This document shows positions 1 to 7,999 of a stretch of 50,671 nucleotides of DNA, piece by piece. The notes under the pieces are model-generated. The model saw nothing but the letters and a program-made list of their open reading frames with translations. It did not search any database and was not told where the DNA came from. The translations under genes were made by a program, and so were the position numbers. The DNA lies in contig CABYED010000013.1 of NCBI GenBank assembly GCA_902517815.1, positions 1-50,671 of the forward strand. Direction: 5' to 3'. Position 1 is the first letter of the stretch; the number at the start of each line of letters is the position of its first letter. The stretch is from an uncultured SAR116 cluster alpha proteobacterium (GTDB lineage: Bacteria; Pseudomonadota; Alphaproteobacteria; Puniceispirillales; Marisalimonadaceae).

Positions 1-1
1 A

Positions 2-91
2 GACCAGCATGACAGGCCTGATCCATCACCAGCACCATTACAACTAAACAATGATGATGAGTTACAAACTCTTAATTTAGATATTGTGTAA
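2..91 (+). CDS. Possible C-terminal end of a gene cut by the window edge
   Basis: Frame 2 is open from the window edge to TAA at 89-91 and gives about 29 residues, rich in Pro, Asp and Asn, ending in TLNLDIV. The DNA is less A+T-rich than what follows, which fits a coding end. I recognise no family. Frame 3 is also open for 14 codons here, so the frame is not certain. Confidence 0.3.
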   Translation, partial: DQHDRPDPSPAPLQLNNDDELQTLNLDIV

Positions 92-131
92 CATTAATAA
101 ATTTAAAAAAGCTAATTTAGCACTTAGGTAT

Positions 132-212
132 ATGAGTTTAGTAAAAGGTAAAGACGATATTATGACAAAATCTTCTTTTTCAAATAATAAAAATCAACTA
201 AATTTGTTTTAA
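132..212 (+). CDS. Possible 26-residue leader ORF abutting a lipoprotein gene
   Basis: The ATG at 132 has TTAGG just upstream. The ORF runs 26 codons to TAA at 210-212, and the ATG of the lipoprotein gene follows immediately at 213. The peptide is Lys/Asn/Ser-rich with no recognisable domain. The lipoprotein ATG has no visible Shine-Dalgarno sequence of its own, so translational coupling through this ORF is a reasonable inference. It may equally be a chance ORF. Confidence 0.25.
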   Translation: MSLVKGKDDIMTKSSFSNNKNQLNLF

Positions 213-836
213 ATGGTAAAGATATTTTTTACATTGCTATTATTTATAGGTTTAAGCAGTTGCATTACTAATGACAATCTATCGTCTATACCAGACAAAG
301 TTTCAAATGTATCTGATAAGGTTGTGAGTTTAGTTAATTCAGATAAAGCAAAGAAAAATCAAAACAAAAAGAAAATATCAAACCAACAGGATAACTTTAA
401 TCAAAACACAGAAAATATTGTTACCTATAAATTTATTGAATGGAAATGTGACACTTTTTTTGGCGGTTCAAAAGTTTTGAGAACAGGTTATTTCCCTGAC
501 ACCACTTCAGATGGTGTGTCTTTAGGCGCATTAACTTTAGAGACCAATGATGAAATGTATGCTTCATTTCACTCTGTAAATGGTATCGATGACACATTTT
601 CTTGGGGTGGAAAAAATTTAAATAAATACATGTTAGTTATAAAGCCTGGAAATTCTGGTTATTTTTATGATTTTACTGACGCTAAAAAAGGTGAAAAAAG
701 GGAATCTCAACAAACTCTCAAGTGTAATAGAGAGACCTATGAATTATCATCAAAAGAAGTTGATAATTATTTTGAAGCATTTGAAAATATATTTAAAAAA
801 TATGGGTATGACATACCTAAAATGTTTCAAAAATAA
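213..836 (+). CDS. Lipoprotein of unknown function
   Basis: This 207-residue protein has a clear lipoprotein signal: positive Lys3, a hydrophobic stretch at residues 4-14, and lipobox LSSC with the lipidated Cys at 17. Ser at +2 fits an outer-membrane-directed lipoprotein. Residues 18-70 are a Lys/Asn/Gln-rich, probably unstructured linker. Residues 71-207 look like a compact mixed domain with two cysteines (in WKCDTFF and LKCNRE) that could form a disulfide. I do not recognise the family. There is no Shine-Dalgarno sequence before the ATG, which directly follows the stop of a short upstream ORF. It is the only plus-strand gene before about 9.9 kb and faces the end of the TRAP operon. Confidence 0.75.
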   Translation: MVKIFFTLLLFIGLSSCITNDNLSSIPDKVSNVSDKVVSLVNSDKAKKNQNKKKISNQQDNFNQNTENIVTYKFIEWKCDTFFGGSKVLRTGYFPDTTSDGVSLGALTLETNDEMYASFHSVNGIDDTFSWGGKNLNKYMLVIKPGNSGYFYDFTDAKKGEKRESQQTLKCNRETYELSSKEVDNYFEAFENIFKKYGYDIPKMFQK

Positions 837-929
837 CTTGTACTAATATTTGCATTACAACAAACAACCTAAAATTATAATTCTCTTAAATTGTTTTTTT
901 AGATTTGGTAGGTATTTACTTATTTTAAA

Positions 930-1019
930 TCAGTGGTTCTTGGCTTTATTAATTATAAATGGAAATAAATATTTCCAACCTATTATAAAACCAATAAGTA
1001 AGCTCGCTACCAAGATCAT
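930..1019 (-). CDS. Possible small single-pass membrane peptide (29 aa)
   Basis: In the 294-base gap between the lipoprotein gene and the TRAP permease, an ATG on the minus strand opens a 29-codon ORF. It has a hydrophobic core (ILVASLLIGFIIGW), then YLFPF, and a Lys/His tail, the shape of a single transmembrane helix with a positive tail. AAAGA just before the ATG is a weak ribosome site. It lies 111 bases downstream of the TRAP permease stop on the same strand, so it could be co-transcribed. No family recognised. The rest of the gap shows nothing I can name. Confidence 0.3.
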   Translation of the reverse strand: MILVASLLIGFIIGWKYLFPFIINKAKNH

Positions 1020-1130
1020 TCTTTGAATAAATTAAGCATTAAATTAATTTAAATTGTATTTTAATGTGAAAAAAAACTGTAATTTATTAATATCTTAATT
1101 AAAAACTTTCATTATTAATATTATTGGTTT

Positions 1131-3092
1131 TTATTTATTTTTAAACCTCAAAATTAGTAAGTATAAAATTGGCAAGACAAATAGTAAAGTTGCAGTAATG
1201 TTAATTTCGTAGTTTGAATACCCAGTAACTTTTCCACCAGGAAGAGCCATTAATATACCTGAAAGTCCAAGCATGATCCTTATTGGCCATTCTAAGTGTT
1301 TTGAGTTTTTTAGATCGCCTATTCCAATTAGATATCCTTGTAATGAACTTGAAATAAGAATAATTCCAATTACTGCAGAAAAGAAGACAATCAAAATATC
1401 GTATATTGATCCTCTTCCTATTAATGCTGGATTAAGAACAAAAAAGAAGGGAATAAAGTAAATAACACTTCCTAATTTCATAGCTTCTACACCAGTTCTG
1501 ATTCCATTTGCACCTGCAACTGATGCAGCAGCAAACGCGCCAATAGCAACAGGTGGTGTTATAAAAGATATCATGCCCCAATATAACATAAATAAATGAA
1601 CAGCTACTTTATCTAAACCACTACCTGTTAATGCGGGAGCAAGAGTTACTGCAAGAAACAAATAAGCAGCTGTAACTGTCATCCCAATACCTAGTATGAA
1701 ACTAGTAAGCGCACCCATGATTAGTAGTATAAATATAGAGTCACCCGCAAAATTTACCAGGGCGTATGTGATAGTACCAATTTTACCAGTAAAAGTTAGT
1801 GAACCAATTATTAGACCAATTGCCACTAGAATGCCAGCAAGTTCTGCAAACAATCTGCCAACACTTTCTACAAAATGAAGTAATTTATCGTAATTCCATC
1901 TATGTATTTTAACGATTTGATTAATTATTAATAAAGTGGCGGTGGCATAGTATGGAGCTTGTGCTTCTCTTTGCATATAAAGTAACATTAAAATTAACAT
2001 CACAAACACAAATATAAAATACCAACCTTCTTTTAAAACCTTTTTTATAGATGGAAGTTCTTGTGCAGGTAAACCTTTAAGGTGATTTCTTGCTGCATAT
2101 GCATCTATTTGCATAAAAAGACCAAAATAATACAATATAGACGGAAAAGCGGCTGCAATAATAATCTCAGAGTACGGAACCTCTAAAAAAGTTGCCATCA
2201 CAAAAGCAGTTGCTCCCATAACTGGTGGCATTAACACCCCACCTGTAGATGCACATGCCTCCACACCTGCAGCATAAGACGATTTGAAACCAGTTTTCTT
2301 CATTGCGGGGATTGAGAGGACACCAGTAGTCAAAACATTTGTGATCACACTCCCACTCATTGACCCCATCAGACCAGAAGAAAAAATTGAAACTTTTGCA
2401 GGTCCGCCTCTTTTAGTGCCTAAAAGTGCAAATGCTAAATTTAAAAAAAAGGATCCACCTCCTGTATGTTGAAGTGCTACTCCAAAAATTAAAAAACCAA
2501 CAACCAGGGTTGCAAAAGCAGTCATTGGTATACCCATGATGCTTTCTGTACCAAAAATATGAAATGTGGCAGTAGTTTCCCATGGCTGCGACGGTGCGTT
2601 CAAAAATCCAGGTAAAAAAGTTGAAATTGCTGGATAAACAGAAATAATCAGACAAATGATAAAAATTGCATTTCCACCAGCTCTTCTACTAGCCTCCAAA
2701 ACCAAGCCCCACAAAATAAATGCCATTATTTTGGCATATGTTGGCGCAAGATATTCCCATCCCTCTTCTAAAATTAATGATCCACTAAAACAAAAGTAAC
2801 TTGCAATTATAAAGGTTGAGGCAGCACAAATTATATCATACCAAGGTATTTTATTTCCTTTTCTAGGAGTGGGATGATATATAATAAATGGTAAAGGTAA
2901 TAATAAAGCAATCATAGCATAAAGATACTCAGTATCTAACAAGACATATGTATTTAAGAAATTACCAACTCCGAACAACATGTAAATTGAAATAAAAGAA
3001 GATGATATGGCAGCAAACCTCAAAATATAGTTAGAAATATTGTTTGGAGCCCTGTTTCTAATTAAAGAATCTTCTATTTGATTTTTGGACAT
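1131..3092 (-). CDS. TRAP transporter permease, fused small and large subunits (4TM/12TM, TAXI type)
   Basis: This is a very hydrophobic protein of 653 residues. The length and many Gly/Ala-rich membrane segments match the fused DctQ-DctM permease that partners TAXI binding proteins. The N-terminal third (about 30-200) is the small-subunit part. The rest is the large-subunit part, with family-typical stretches such as GSMSGSVITNVLTTG, ASTGGVLMPPVMGATAF and WGMISFITPPVAIGAFAAA. It should work as a sodium-driven importer of organic acids with the adjacent binding protein; the substrate cannot be read from sequence. I chose the ATG at 3092 because GGAATT sits about seven bases upstream. A TTG at 3104 would add four residues. 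A perfect 13-bp hairpin separates it from the binding-protein gene upstream. Confidence 0.95.
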   Translation of the reverse strand: MSKNQIEDSLIRNRAPNNISNYILRFAAISSSFISIYMLFGVGNFLNTYVLLDTEYLYAMIALLLPLPFIIYHPTPRKGNKIPWYDIICAASTFIIASYFCFSGSLILEEGWEYLAPTYAKIMAFILWGLVLEASRRAGGNAIFIICLIISVYPAISTFLPGFLNAPSQPWETTATFHIFGTESIMGIPMTAFATLVVGFLIFGVALQHTGGGSFFLNLAFALLGTKRGGPAKVSIFSSGLMGSMSGSVITNVLTTGVLSIPAMKKTGFKSSYAAGVEACASTGGVLMPPVMGATAFVMATFLEVPYSEIIIAAAFPSILYYFGLFMQIDAYAARNHLKGLPAQELPSIKKVLKEGWYFIFVFVMLILMLLYMQREAQAPYYATATLLIINQIVKIHRWNYDKLLHFVESVGRLFAELAGILVAIGLIIGSLTFTGKIGTITYALVNFAGDSIFILLIMGALTSFILGIGMTVTAAYLFLAVTLAPALTGSGLDKVAVHLFMLYWGMISFITPPVAIGAFAAASVAGANGIRTGVEAMKLGSVIYFIPFFFVLNPALIGRGSIYDILIVFFSAVIGIILISSSLQGYLIGIGDLKNSKHLEWPIRIMLGLSGILMALPGGKVTGYSNYEINITATLLFVLPILYLLILRFKNK

Positions 3093-3109
3093 ATATAATT
3101 CCAATTTTT

Positions 3110-3138
3110 GATAAGGTAAAACATAGTTTTACCTTATC
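3110..3138 (-). promoter_or_regulatory. Intercistronic hairpin between TRAP binding-protein and permease genes
   Basis: Perfect 13-bp inverted repeat with a 3-base loop: GATAAGGTAAAAC at 3110-3122 pairs with GTTTTACCTTATC at 3126-3138. In the transcript it falls 11 bases after the binding-protein stop and ends just before the permease ribosome site. No U-run follows on the minus strand, so it is not a classical terminator. It probably protects the 3' end of the binding-protein message or attenuates permease expression, as seen in other binding-protein-dependent transport operons. The function is inferred; the repeat is directly visible. Confidence 0.6.
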
Positions 3139-3149
3139 AGATTTATTTT

Positions 3150-4298
3150 TTAATTATATGCATTTGGCATACCAGCAGCTTTTAAAGCAGAGGCTCTATT
3201 TTCAAGCCATTTTTTCTTAAAGGCGTCACCAGACAAATTTGCCTTTAGAGTTTTCTGCCAAGCTTTTGCTAGGATATCCTGTCTTTTTATTAAGTTTGCA
3301 TTATGTTTGTCATGCTTTGATGTCCAAACACCTTTCTTCTTATAAAACTTAACTGATCCAGGATGATATGGAAAAATCCAACTAAGATTTTGATTTGACA
3401 ATTGGTATCCGTCCATTCCTGGTCCAGAATCTTTAAATTGATCATAATTTTCCATAACAGCTTCAGTCAGATGATATGATAAATCTTCAGATGTTTTTTC
3501 CATTGTAACAAAAATTGGATAAGGATAATTCATGCCTTCAAAAGATTTATTACTATCAGAAGATCCTACAAAGTTTGTTACAACTGCTTTAGCAAAATGA
3601 GGGGCTACAGCTATTGCTCTTTTCCAACCTGCTGCATCGTTATGTGGCATAGGTGGAAAGAAAAGACCTCTAGGTGAAGCATTCGTTTTATTAAAAATAC
3701 TACTTACAGAAGAACCCATACTTGCATCTGCTTGACCATTTATGACCGCATTAGCTGATGCTCCATAACCAGAAACCTCTACTTTAATAACGTCATCCCA
3801 TGTTAAGCCACCAAACGCTAAAAAACCTGCCATGTTTCCATTAAGAGCTGGAGATCCTTTTACCCAAGTAACTCTTTTCCCTTTCAGATCAGCCATTGTT
3901 TTAATGTTTGCATCCTTGGCTGTAGCAACTGTTTGACCATTTCTTCCAATATTATTGAACATATTATAAACTTTCATTGGTCCCCATTTTTTGTCTGCAA
4001 ACATAAACACGCCCTCTTGCGCAAATAAACTTGCTATTCCACATGCGCAGATTTCTGCTTGTCCAGCTTTCAAAGGAACCATTCTTGAAACGTCATTTTT
4101 ACCAGGTATAATCCTTAAGTCAGTGCCATAATTTTTTTTTAGCATTTGCCCAATTCCTACAGATTGAGCATAACCTGATGAAGTAGTTCCATAAGCAGTC
4201 CAAGCAATATTTTTTGGAAGATCTCCAGCAATAACATTGGATATGCCGAACACAGAAACTACAGAAATTGAAAACAATTTTGAAAATATGTTTTTCAT
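3150..4298 (-). CDS. TAXI-family TRAP transporter solute-binding protein
   Basis: This periplasmic binding protein has 382 residues. A signal peptide (MKNIFSKLFSISVV..., likely cleavage after VIA at residue 24) leads into the mature protein starting GDLPKNIAW. Features typical of the TAXI (TRAP-associated extracytoplasmic immunogenic) family include YGTTSSGYAQSVGIGQML near the N-terminus, the DLKGKRVTW segment, and the GYGASANAVINGQADAS region that lines the ligand cleft. Substrates of this group are poorly known; glutamate and other carboxylates are described for a few members. It is first in the operon, with a strong ribosome site (AGGGAGAA) before the ATG, and the fused permease is downstream. 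This order and the hairpin after the gene fit high expression of the binding protein. Confidence 0.93.
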   Translation of the reverse strand: MKNIFSKLFSISVVSVFGISNVIAGDLPKNIAWTAYGTTSSGYAQSVGIGQMLKKNYGTDLRIIPGKNDVSRMVPLKAGQAEICACGIASLFAQEGVFMFADKKWGPMKVYNMFNNIGRNGQTVATAKDANIKTMADLKGKRVTWVKGSPALNGNMAGFLAFGGLTWDDVIKVEVSGYGASANAVINGQADASMGSSVSSIFNKTNASPRGLFFPPMPHNDAAGWKRAIAVAPHFAKAVVTNFVGSSDSNKSFEGMNYPYPIFVTMEKTSEDLSYHLTEAVMENYDQFKDSGPGMDGYQLSNQNLSWIFPYHPGSVKFYKKKGVWTSKHDKHNANLIKRQDILAKAWQKTLKANLSGDAFKKKWLENRASALKAAGMPNAYN

Positions 4299-4325
4299 AT
4301 TTAATTCTCCCTTAATTTAGTGTTA

Positions 4326-4331
4326 ATTATA
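4326..4331 (-). promoter_or_regulatory. Candidate -10 box for the TRAP operon
   Basis: On the minus strand TATAAT occurs at 4331-4326, about 30 bases before the binding-protein ATG. There is no convincing -35 hexamer at 17 bases, only an A-run. In such A+T-rich DNA a consensus -10 is weak evidence on its own. Confidence 0.25.
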
Positions 4332-4521
4332 AGCCTAAGGATTTTTAATTTTTTTTCCATAATTAAAATTTTTTTTACATAATAAATTAATTTAACTGAT
4401 CTTTCTTAGTAACAAATTTTATATAAATACCTAATTAATTACTTAAAAATAGAATAAAGAAGCATATTTAATATCAATTTAGTAATTTTATTCAGAATTT
4501 TGCTAAAAATTAATTAGTTTT

Positions 4522-5160
4522 TTATCTCCAACTTTTGGTCATTTTACCTTTATCTTTGAAGTCTACAATTGAAAAAGTTTTTTCTACTAAAGTATAATCA
4601 TTATATCCTAATCGAGCAATTACCTTCATTTTCAAGATATCTACTATACCTTTGTCAGTGATGAATTCGTCTTTAATATGAATACCAATAACTTGTCCAA
4701 ATACAACATTATGTAATCCTCCTTTTCCAGGAAGTTGAACAGTTTGATGATATTTACATTCAAAATGGACTGGAGATTCAGCAACTCTTTTGGGTTTAAC
4801 GTTTATTGAATCTATTGCTGTTAATCCAGTTTTTTCTAATTCGTCTGTATCAGGTTCCATTATCCAACTAGTGTCATTCATTTGTTGACGTGTGTCCCAT
4901 GTACTCATATTAACAACAAATTCACCAGTTTCTTCTGCATTTAAAACACTATCTTTTTTACTTCCATCTGCACGATTTCCAGCTGAAAACATTACAAATG
5001 GAGGATCATAAGAAAGCCCATTAAAATAACTATAAGGTGCAAGATTTCCTATACCCTTTTTATTTACTGTACTAATCCATCCAATTGGGCGAGGAACTGT
5101 AAGGGCTTTGAAAGGATTGTAGGGTAAACCATGGTCATTTTTAATAGTATCATAATACAT
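4522..5160 (-). CDS. Flavin reductase-like, FMN-binding split-barrel protein
   Basis: This protein of 212 residues belongs to the flavin-reductase/DIM6-NTAB family. The start region (DHGLPYNPFKALTVPRPIGWISTV) and the following LAPYSYFNGLSYDPPFVMFSAG are the family's usual FMN-binding segments. VLNAEETGEFVVNM and the FGQVIGIHI region near the C-terminus also match. Such proteins bind FMN and either reduce free flavin for a partner monooxygenase or act as stand-alone flavoproteins; no monooxygenase gene is adjacent. I prefer the ATG at 5160 (GTGAG lies seven bases upstream, and homologues begin near this point). A GTG at 5172 would add MSYQ. It lies upstream of the TRAP operon on the same strand with a 220-base gap, and is divergent from the 6S RNA candidate. 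Confidence 0.9.
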   Translation of the reverse strand: MYYDTIKNDHGLPYNPFKALTVPRPIGWISTVNKKGIGNLAPYSYFNGLSYDPPFVMFSAGNRADGSKKDSVLNAEETGEFVVNMSTWDTRQQMNDTSWIMEPDTDELEKTGLTAIDSINVKPKRVAESPVHFECKYHQTVQLPGKGGLHNVVFGQVIGIHIKDEFITDKGIVDILKMKVIARLGYNDYTLVEKTFSIVDFKDKGKMTKSWR

Positions 5161-5259
5161 TTGGTAACTCACTTCTTTATAACAAAATTTAATTTGTTTA
5201 TAAGATTAAATATAAATTATAAACTTACAAACAAAAATGAATTACAAATACAACAATAA

Positions 5260-5396
5260 CCCACAATAGAACCCTGATAAGTGTTCGATTGACTACGGTC
5301 AATGGGCAGACCATCCCCTGACAATTGACTGAAAATGATTAAGAGATAGTTACAGCAACACCCTACTTTAGAAATTTTTTGTTGGACAATTGTGGG
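5260..5396 (+). ncRNA. ssrS: Probable 6S RNA, compact form
   Basis: The 413-base gap at 5173-5585 contains a structured, less A+T-rich segment. An 8-bp closing stem pairs CCCACAAT (5260-5267) with ATTGTGGG (5389-5396). Inside, GTGTT (5281-5285) can pair with AACAC (5357-5361). A perfect hairpin ATTGAC-TACG-GTCAAT (5288-5303) has a C(UACG)G tetraloop, which is stable only if the plus strand is transcribed. Conserved 6S pieces appear in the right order: GTTCG, then GGGC-AGACCAT-CCCCTGA (compare E. coli GGGCCAGUCCCCUGA), and on the 3' side GTTACAGC (E. coli GGGUUACAGC). 6S RNA mimics an open promoter and binds sigma-70 RNA polymerase. At about 137 bases it is shorter than usual because the apical arm is very small. 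The remainder (5397-5585) shows nothing I can assign. Confidence 0.65.
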
Positions 5397-5585
5397 ATAA
5401 GATTAACAGTCGCTTATTTTATTAATACAAATCGATTTCTTATAGATCACTTTGGCTGACACTCAATCCGCCATATACATATAATTCCAAATAATTAGTA
5501 CTGTAAAAATTGATCTAATAATTAAAAATATCATAATTCATATATTGGATAAACTATGAAAAGATCAGATAATATTTTTAAAAGT

Positions 5586-5888
5586 TTAATTTTTTCTAAA
5601 TTTTGATATTTTTATTTGTGATTTAGTCATTAATACAATTCCATTATTATTATTTTTCAAATCACATAAATTAAAAACTTTATCAAAGATTTTTTCTTTA
5701 TATTTACCATCTGCAACAATAGTAACAATTGCAGCTTCTCCAAAATCACCAAATTGTTTGTTTTCAAAAAGATCGTCAGTCCTTCCTGATGCATTAAATA
5801 TTTTTAAAACACCTTGAGAATTATTCATTTCTTCTAGAATAGTTTGACCATAATTTTTTTCAACAAGTGCTATTATTTCAACTGTCAT
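5586..5888 (-). CDS. PII-like signalling protein, small paralogue
   Basis: This 100-residue protein has a ferredoxin-like beta-alpha-beta pattern resembling the P-II superfamily. It begins TVEIIALVEKNYGQTILEEM, has a central GRTDDLFENKQFGDFGEAAIVTIVADG segment where a T-loop would sit, and ends with the strand GIVLMTKSQIKISKF. The classical GlnB uridylylation tyrosine region is not seen, so it is a PII-like rather than a true GlnB/GlnK protein. It is the third gene of a tight operon, 10 bases after the 118-aa PII-like gene, with AAGAGATT as ribosome site. It probably senses a nucleotide or small ligand and acts on the membrane protein encoded first in the operon (inference). Confidence 0.75.
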   Translation of the reverse strand: MTVEIIALVEKNYGQTILEEMNNSQGVLKIFNASGRTDDLFENKQFGDFGEAAIVTIVADGKYKEKIFDKVFNLCDLKNNNNGIVLMTKSQIKISKFRKN

Positions 5889-5898
5889 AATAATCTCT

Positions 5899-6255
5899 TC
5901 ATTTGACTTTTTTAATAACTGCGTCGGGAATATATGTAGCTACTTTATCTAACTCTGTTAAATACATAATTCCTTTACCAGGTTTGTCTAAATCTCCAGC
6001 AAGAAACATCGCTTCAAAGACTATTTCAGATTGTTCTTCTGAAACTATAACTCTTATAATTTCTTTTTGTTCGTCAATGGTTACACCTAGCAATCCTAAC
6101 TTTTCTCTAATACCAGTACCTCTAGCATAATTTATAGTAGCTCCTTGTGCACCACTATTTTTAGCAGCTTCTAAAACTTTTTCTGCTGATCCCATCTCTA
6201 CAATACATGTAATCAAACATGCATTAGTAAGATAAGTTATGTTACGTTCACTCAT
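5899..6255 (-). CDS. P-II family nitrogen-regulator-like protein
   Basis: This 118-residue PII-like protein starts NITYLTNACLITCIVEMGSAEKVLEAAKNSGAQGATI, a typical beta1-alpha1-beta2 opening. RGTGIREKLGLLGVTIDEQKEIIRVIV replaces the T-loop region. A C-terminal PGKGIMYLTELDKVATYIP resembles the C-loop that contacts nucleotide phosphates in PII-type proteins. Its family is commonly annotated P-II family nitrogen regulator and often sits beside DUF1538 genes. Only one base separates its ATG from the DUF1538 stop, and its ribosome site GGGAG lies inside the end of that gene, so the two are translationally coupled. The ligand and target are not known from sequence. Confidence 0.82.
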   Translation of the reverse strand: MSERNITYLTNACLITCIVEMGSAEKVLEAAKNSGAQGATINYARGTGIREKLGLLGVTIDEQKEIIRVIVSEEQSEIVFEAMFLAGDLDKPGKGIMYLTELDKVATYIPDAVIKKVK

Positions 6256-6256
6256 T

Positions 6257-7999
6257 TTAAAGCTCCCTTTCGGTAACTAGGTTTGGATTATTTGAACCTG
6301 TTTCTTCATTGTTTTGAGAATATTTATTTTTAAATTGTATTATTATTCCCATTGAAAGCACAGCTATAATAGGACATATGCTTGCTAATGATAATATTCC
6401 AAAACCTTCAATTGCGGATACTGCGTTACCTAATCCTAATCCCATCGCAAGAACAAGTGGGACTGTCACAGGTCCTGTAGTAACACCAGCACTATCCCAA
6501 CCAACATTTACGAATTCTTCAGATGAAAAGAAAGTTAATATTAAACCTATCGCGTATAAAGGTAAAAGAATTGTAGCAAGATCTATTGAAAAAATTAACT
6601 TAGCAATTCCAAGTGATATACCAGTTGCCACACCAATAGAAACACTATACATAAGCATTGACTTTTTAAAAGCGCCATTAGTTAAGTTTTGCACTGTTAT
6701 ACCAAGTGCATTTAACGCTGGTTCAGCTAAAGTTGCTCCAAATCCAAGTAAAAATGCGAAAATGATTACAATCACAAAACCAACAATTTCAGAATATATT
6801 GGGGATACATCACTAATTGGTATACTCATAAATGCAGCTGGTAAAATACTACCTGTTTGTGTTCCTATAGCTCCTAAACCATACGTTAAACCAACATTAA
6901 ATATGCACATACCAATGATAGATAAAACCAATCCATATATTGTTATTAATTTATTTGGTAACTGGCTTTTTAAAATTATAAAAAGAACAAACATTAAAAA
7001 TATTACTAATGGAAGTATTGCTCTTACTCCTAATAAAATTTCAACAAATGGAGTTTGATCAAATATTGACTGATTTACTTGTGTGACGGTGGAAACATTT
7101 TTGGCAGATTCTATAATTTGTTCTGGGGAAATCGTAAAAGATACAAATAGAGCTAATATTAAAACAGCCATAATTGGAAATAATGAGGCCATAGTAACAA
7201 CTCCAAAACCTGAGAGTGAAGAATCACCTTTTCCAGCAGCATTAGCTATACCAATCCCAAGAGACAATACCAATGGAACTGTAACTGGCCCAGTTGTTAC
7301 AGCACCACAATCCCATGCCAAACCCAATATTGATCTAAGGTTTGGGTCAAACCACGCAAATATTGTTAATACAATAACTGGCGCTATTGTTATGTAAATT
7401 AAGGGCTTGAGAGACCAACCCTTTACAAATCTAATAGTTCCAATAACTGCTGCTAAACCAACACCAGCTCCAACCATTAATACTAAAGGTAATGTCCAAT
7501 TATTTAAAATTTCATACAGGTATGGTGCTTTATTTACATCGACTGAGGAGCCAAATGCTTGCAAAGCACCAATTGCGGGCTCGGCAAATGTAACACCAAC
7601 ACCTAGTATTCCAATTATTATTAAAACAACTATCATACTTGCTTTTTTTGGCAAATTATCACCAATAATTGTTCCAAATGGCATAAGTCCAGTGCTTAAA
7701 CCTTCCATAAAAACCGCCAAACCTAAAATCACTGCAATTAAACCACCAAGCAATGTAAGAAAATCTTGAACTGGATATTGTAAAACAAAAAATTGAAATA
7801 ATACTAAATATAATGCTAGGGGAATAACAGCTTTCAATTGTTCATATATTCTTGAAAAACAATAGGGCTTAATAAGATTAAAAGCTTGTTGTCCTGTAAC
7901 CTTGAACTTTTTATTTTCAGAATTGTTTTTGGTTAATAAATTATAGCTTATTTTTTTGTGTTTGAAATGTACACTGTTTATATAATCTGAATATTTCAT
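6257..7999 (-). CDS. DUF1538 membrane protein with internal duplication
   Basis: This hydrophobic protein of 580 residues is made of two homologous halves. The motif AEPA occurs near 139 and 425, and a near-identical TTGPVTVPLVL occurs near 235 and 507. Both copies of the second motif follow WD-(C/S)-(G/A) and precede a GFG-hydrophobic-SLFPI/SICPI segment. Two such repeats of about 230-250 residues, probably with inverted or parallel pseudo-symmetry, are the hallmark of transporters; the family is DUF1538 and its substrate is not established to my knowledge. About 50 hydrophilic residues precede the first membrane segment, and the C-terminal tail is hydrophilic. It is first in an operon with two PII-like proteins, suggesting a transporter gated by a PII-type sensor (inference). 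Confidence 0.88.
   Translation of the reverse strand: MKYSDYINSVHFKHKKISYNLLTKNNSENKKFKVTGQQAFNLIKPYCFSRIYEQLKAVIPLALYLVLFQFFVLQYPVQDFLTLLGGLIAVILGLAVFMEGLSTGLMPFGTIIGDNLPKKASMIVVLIIIGILGVGVTFAEPAIGALQAFGSSVDVNKAPYLYEILNNWTLPLVLMVGAGVGLAAVIGTIRFVKGWSLKPLIYITIAPVIVLTIFAWFDPNLRSILGLAWDCGAVTTGPVTVPLVLSLGIGIANAAGKGDSSLSGFGVVTMASLFPIMAVLILALFVSFTISPEQIIESAKNVSTVTQVNQSIFDQTPFVEILLGVRAILPLVIFLMFVLFIILKSQLPNKLITIYGLVLSIIGMCIFNVGLTYGLGAIGTQTGSILPAAFMSIPISDVSPIYSEIVGFVIVIIFAFLLGFGATLAEPALNALGITVQNLTNGAFKKSMLMYSVSIGVATGISLGIAKLIFSIDLATILLPLYAIGLILTFFSSEEFVNVGWDSAGVTTGPVTVPLVLAMGLGLGNAVSAIEGFGILSLASICPIIAVLSMGIIIQFKNKYSQNNEETGSNNPNLVTEREL

Noticed and set aside
2413-2655. 80-codon frame inside the TRAP permease on the same strand
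   Set aside because: It is an out-of-frame shadow rich in Cys, Phe and Trp; the permease frame across it is well conserved.
6378-7058. Long open frame of 226 codons on the plus strand inside the DUF1538 gene
   Set aside because: It is the antisense shadow of a strongly conserved membrane protein; its translation is a low-complexity Ile/Pro/Asn string with no domain, and it has no ribosome site.
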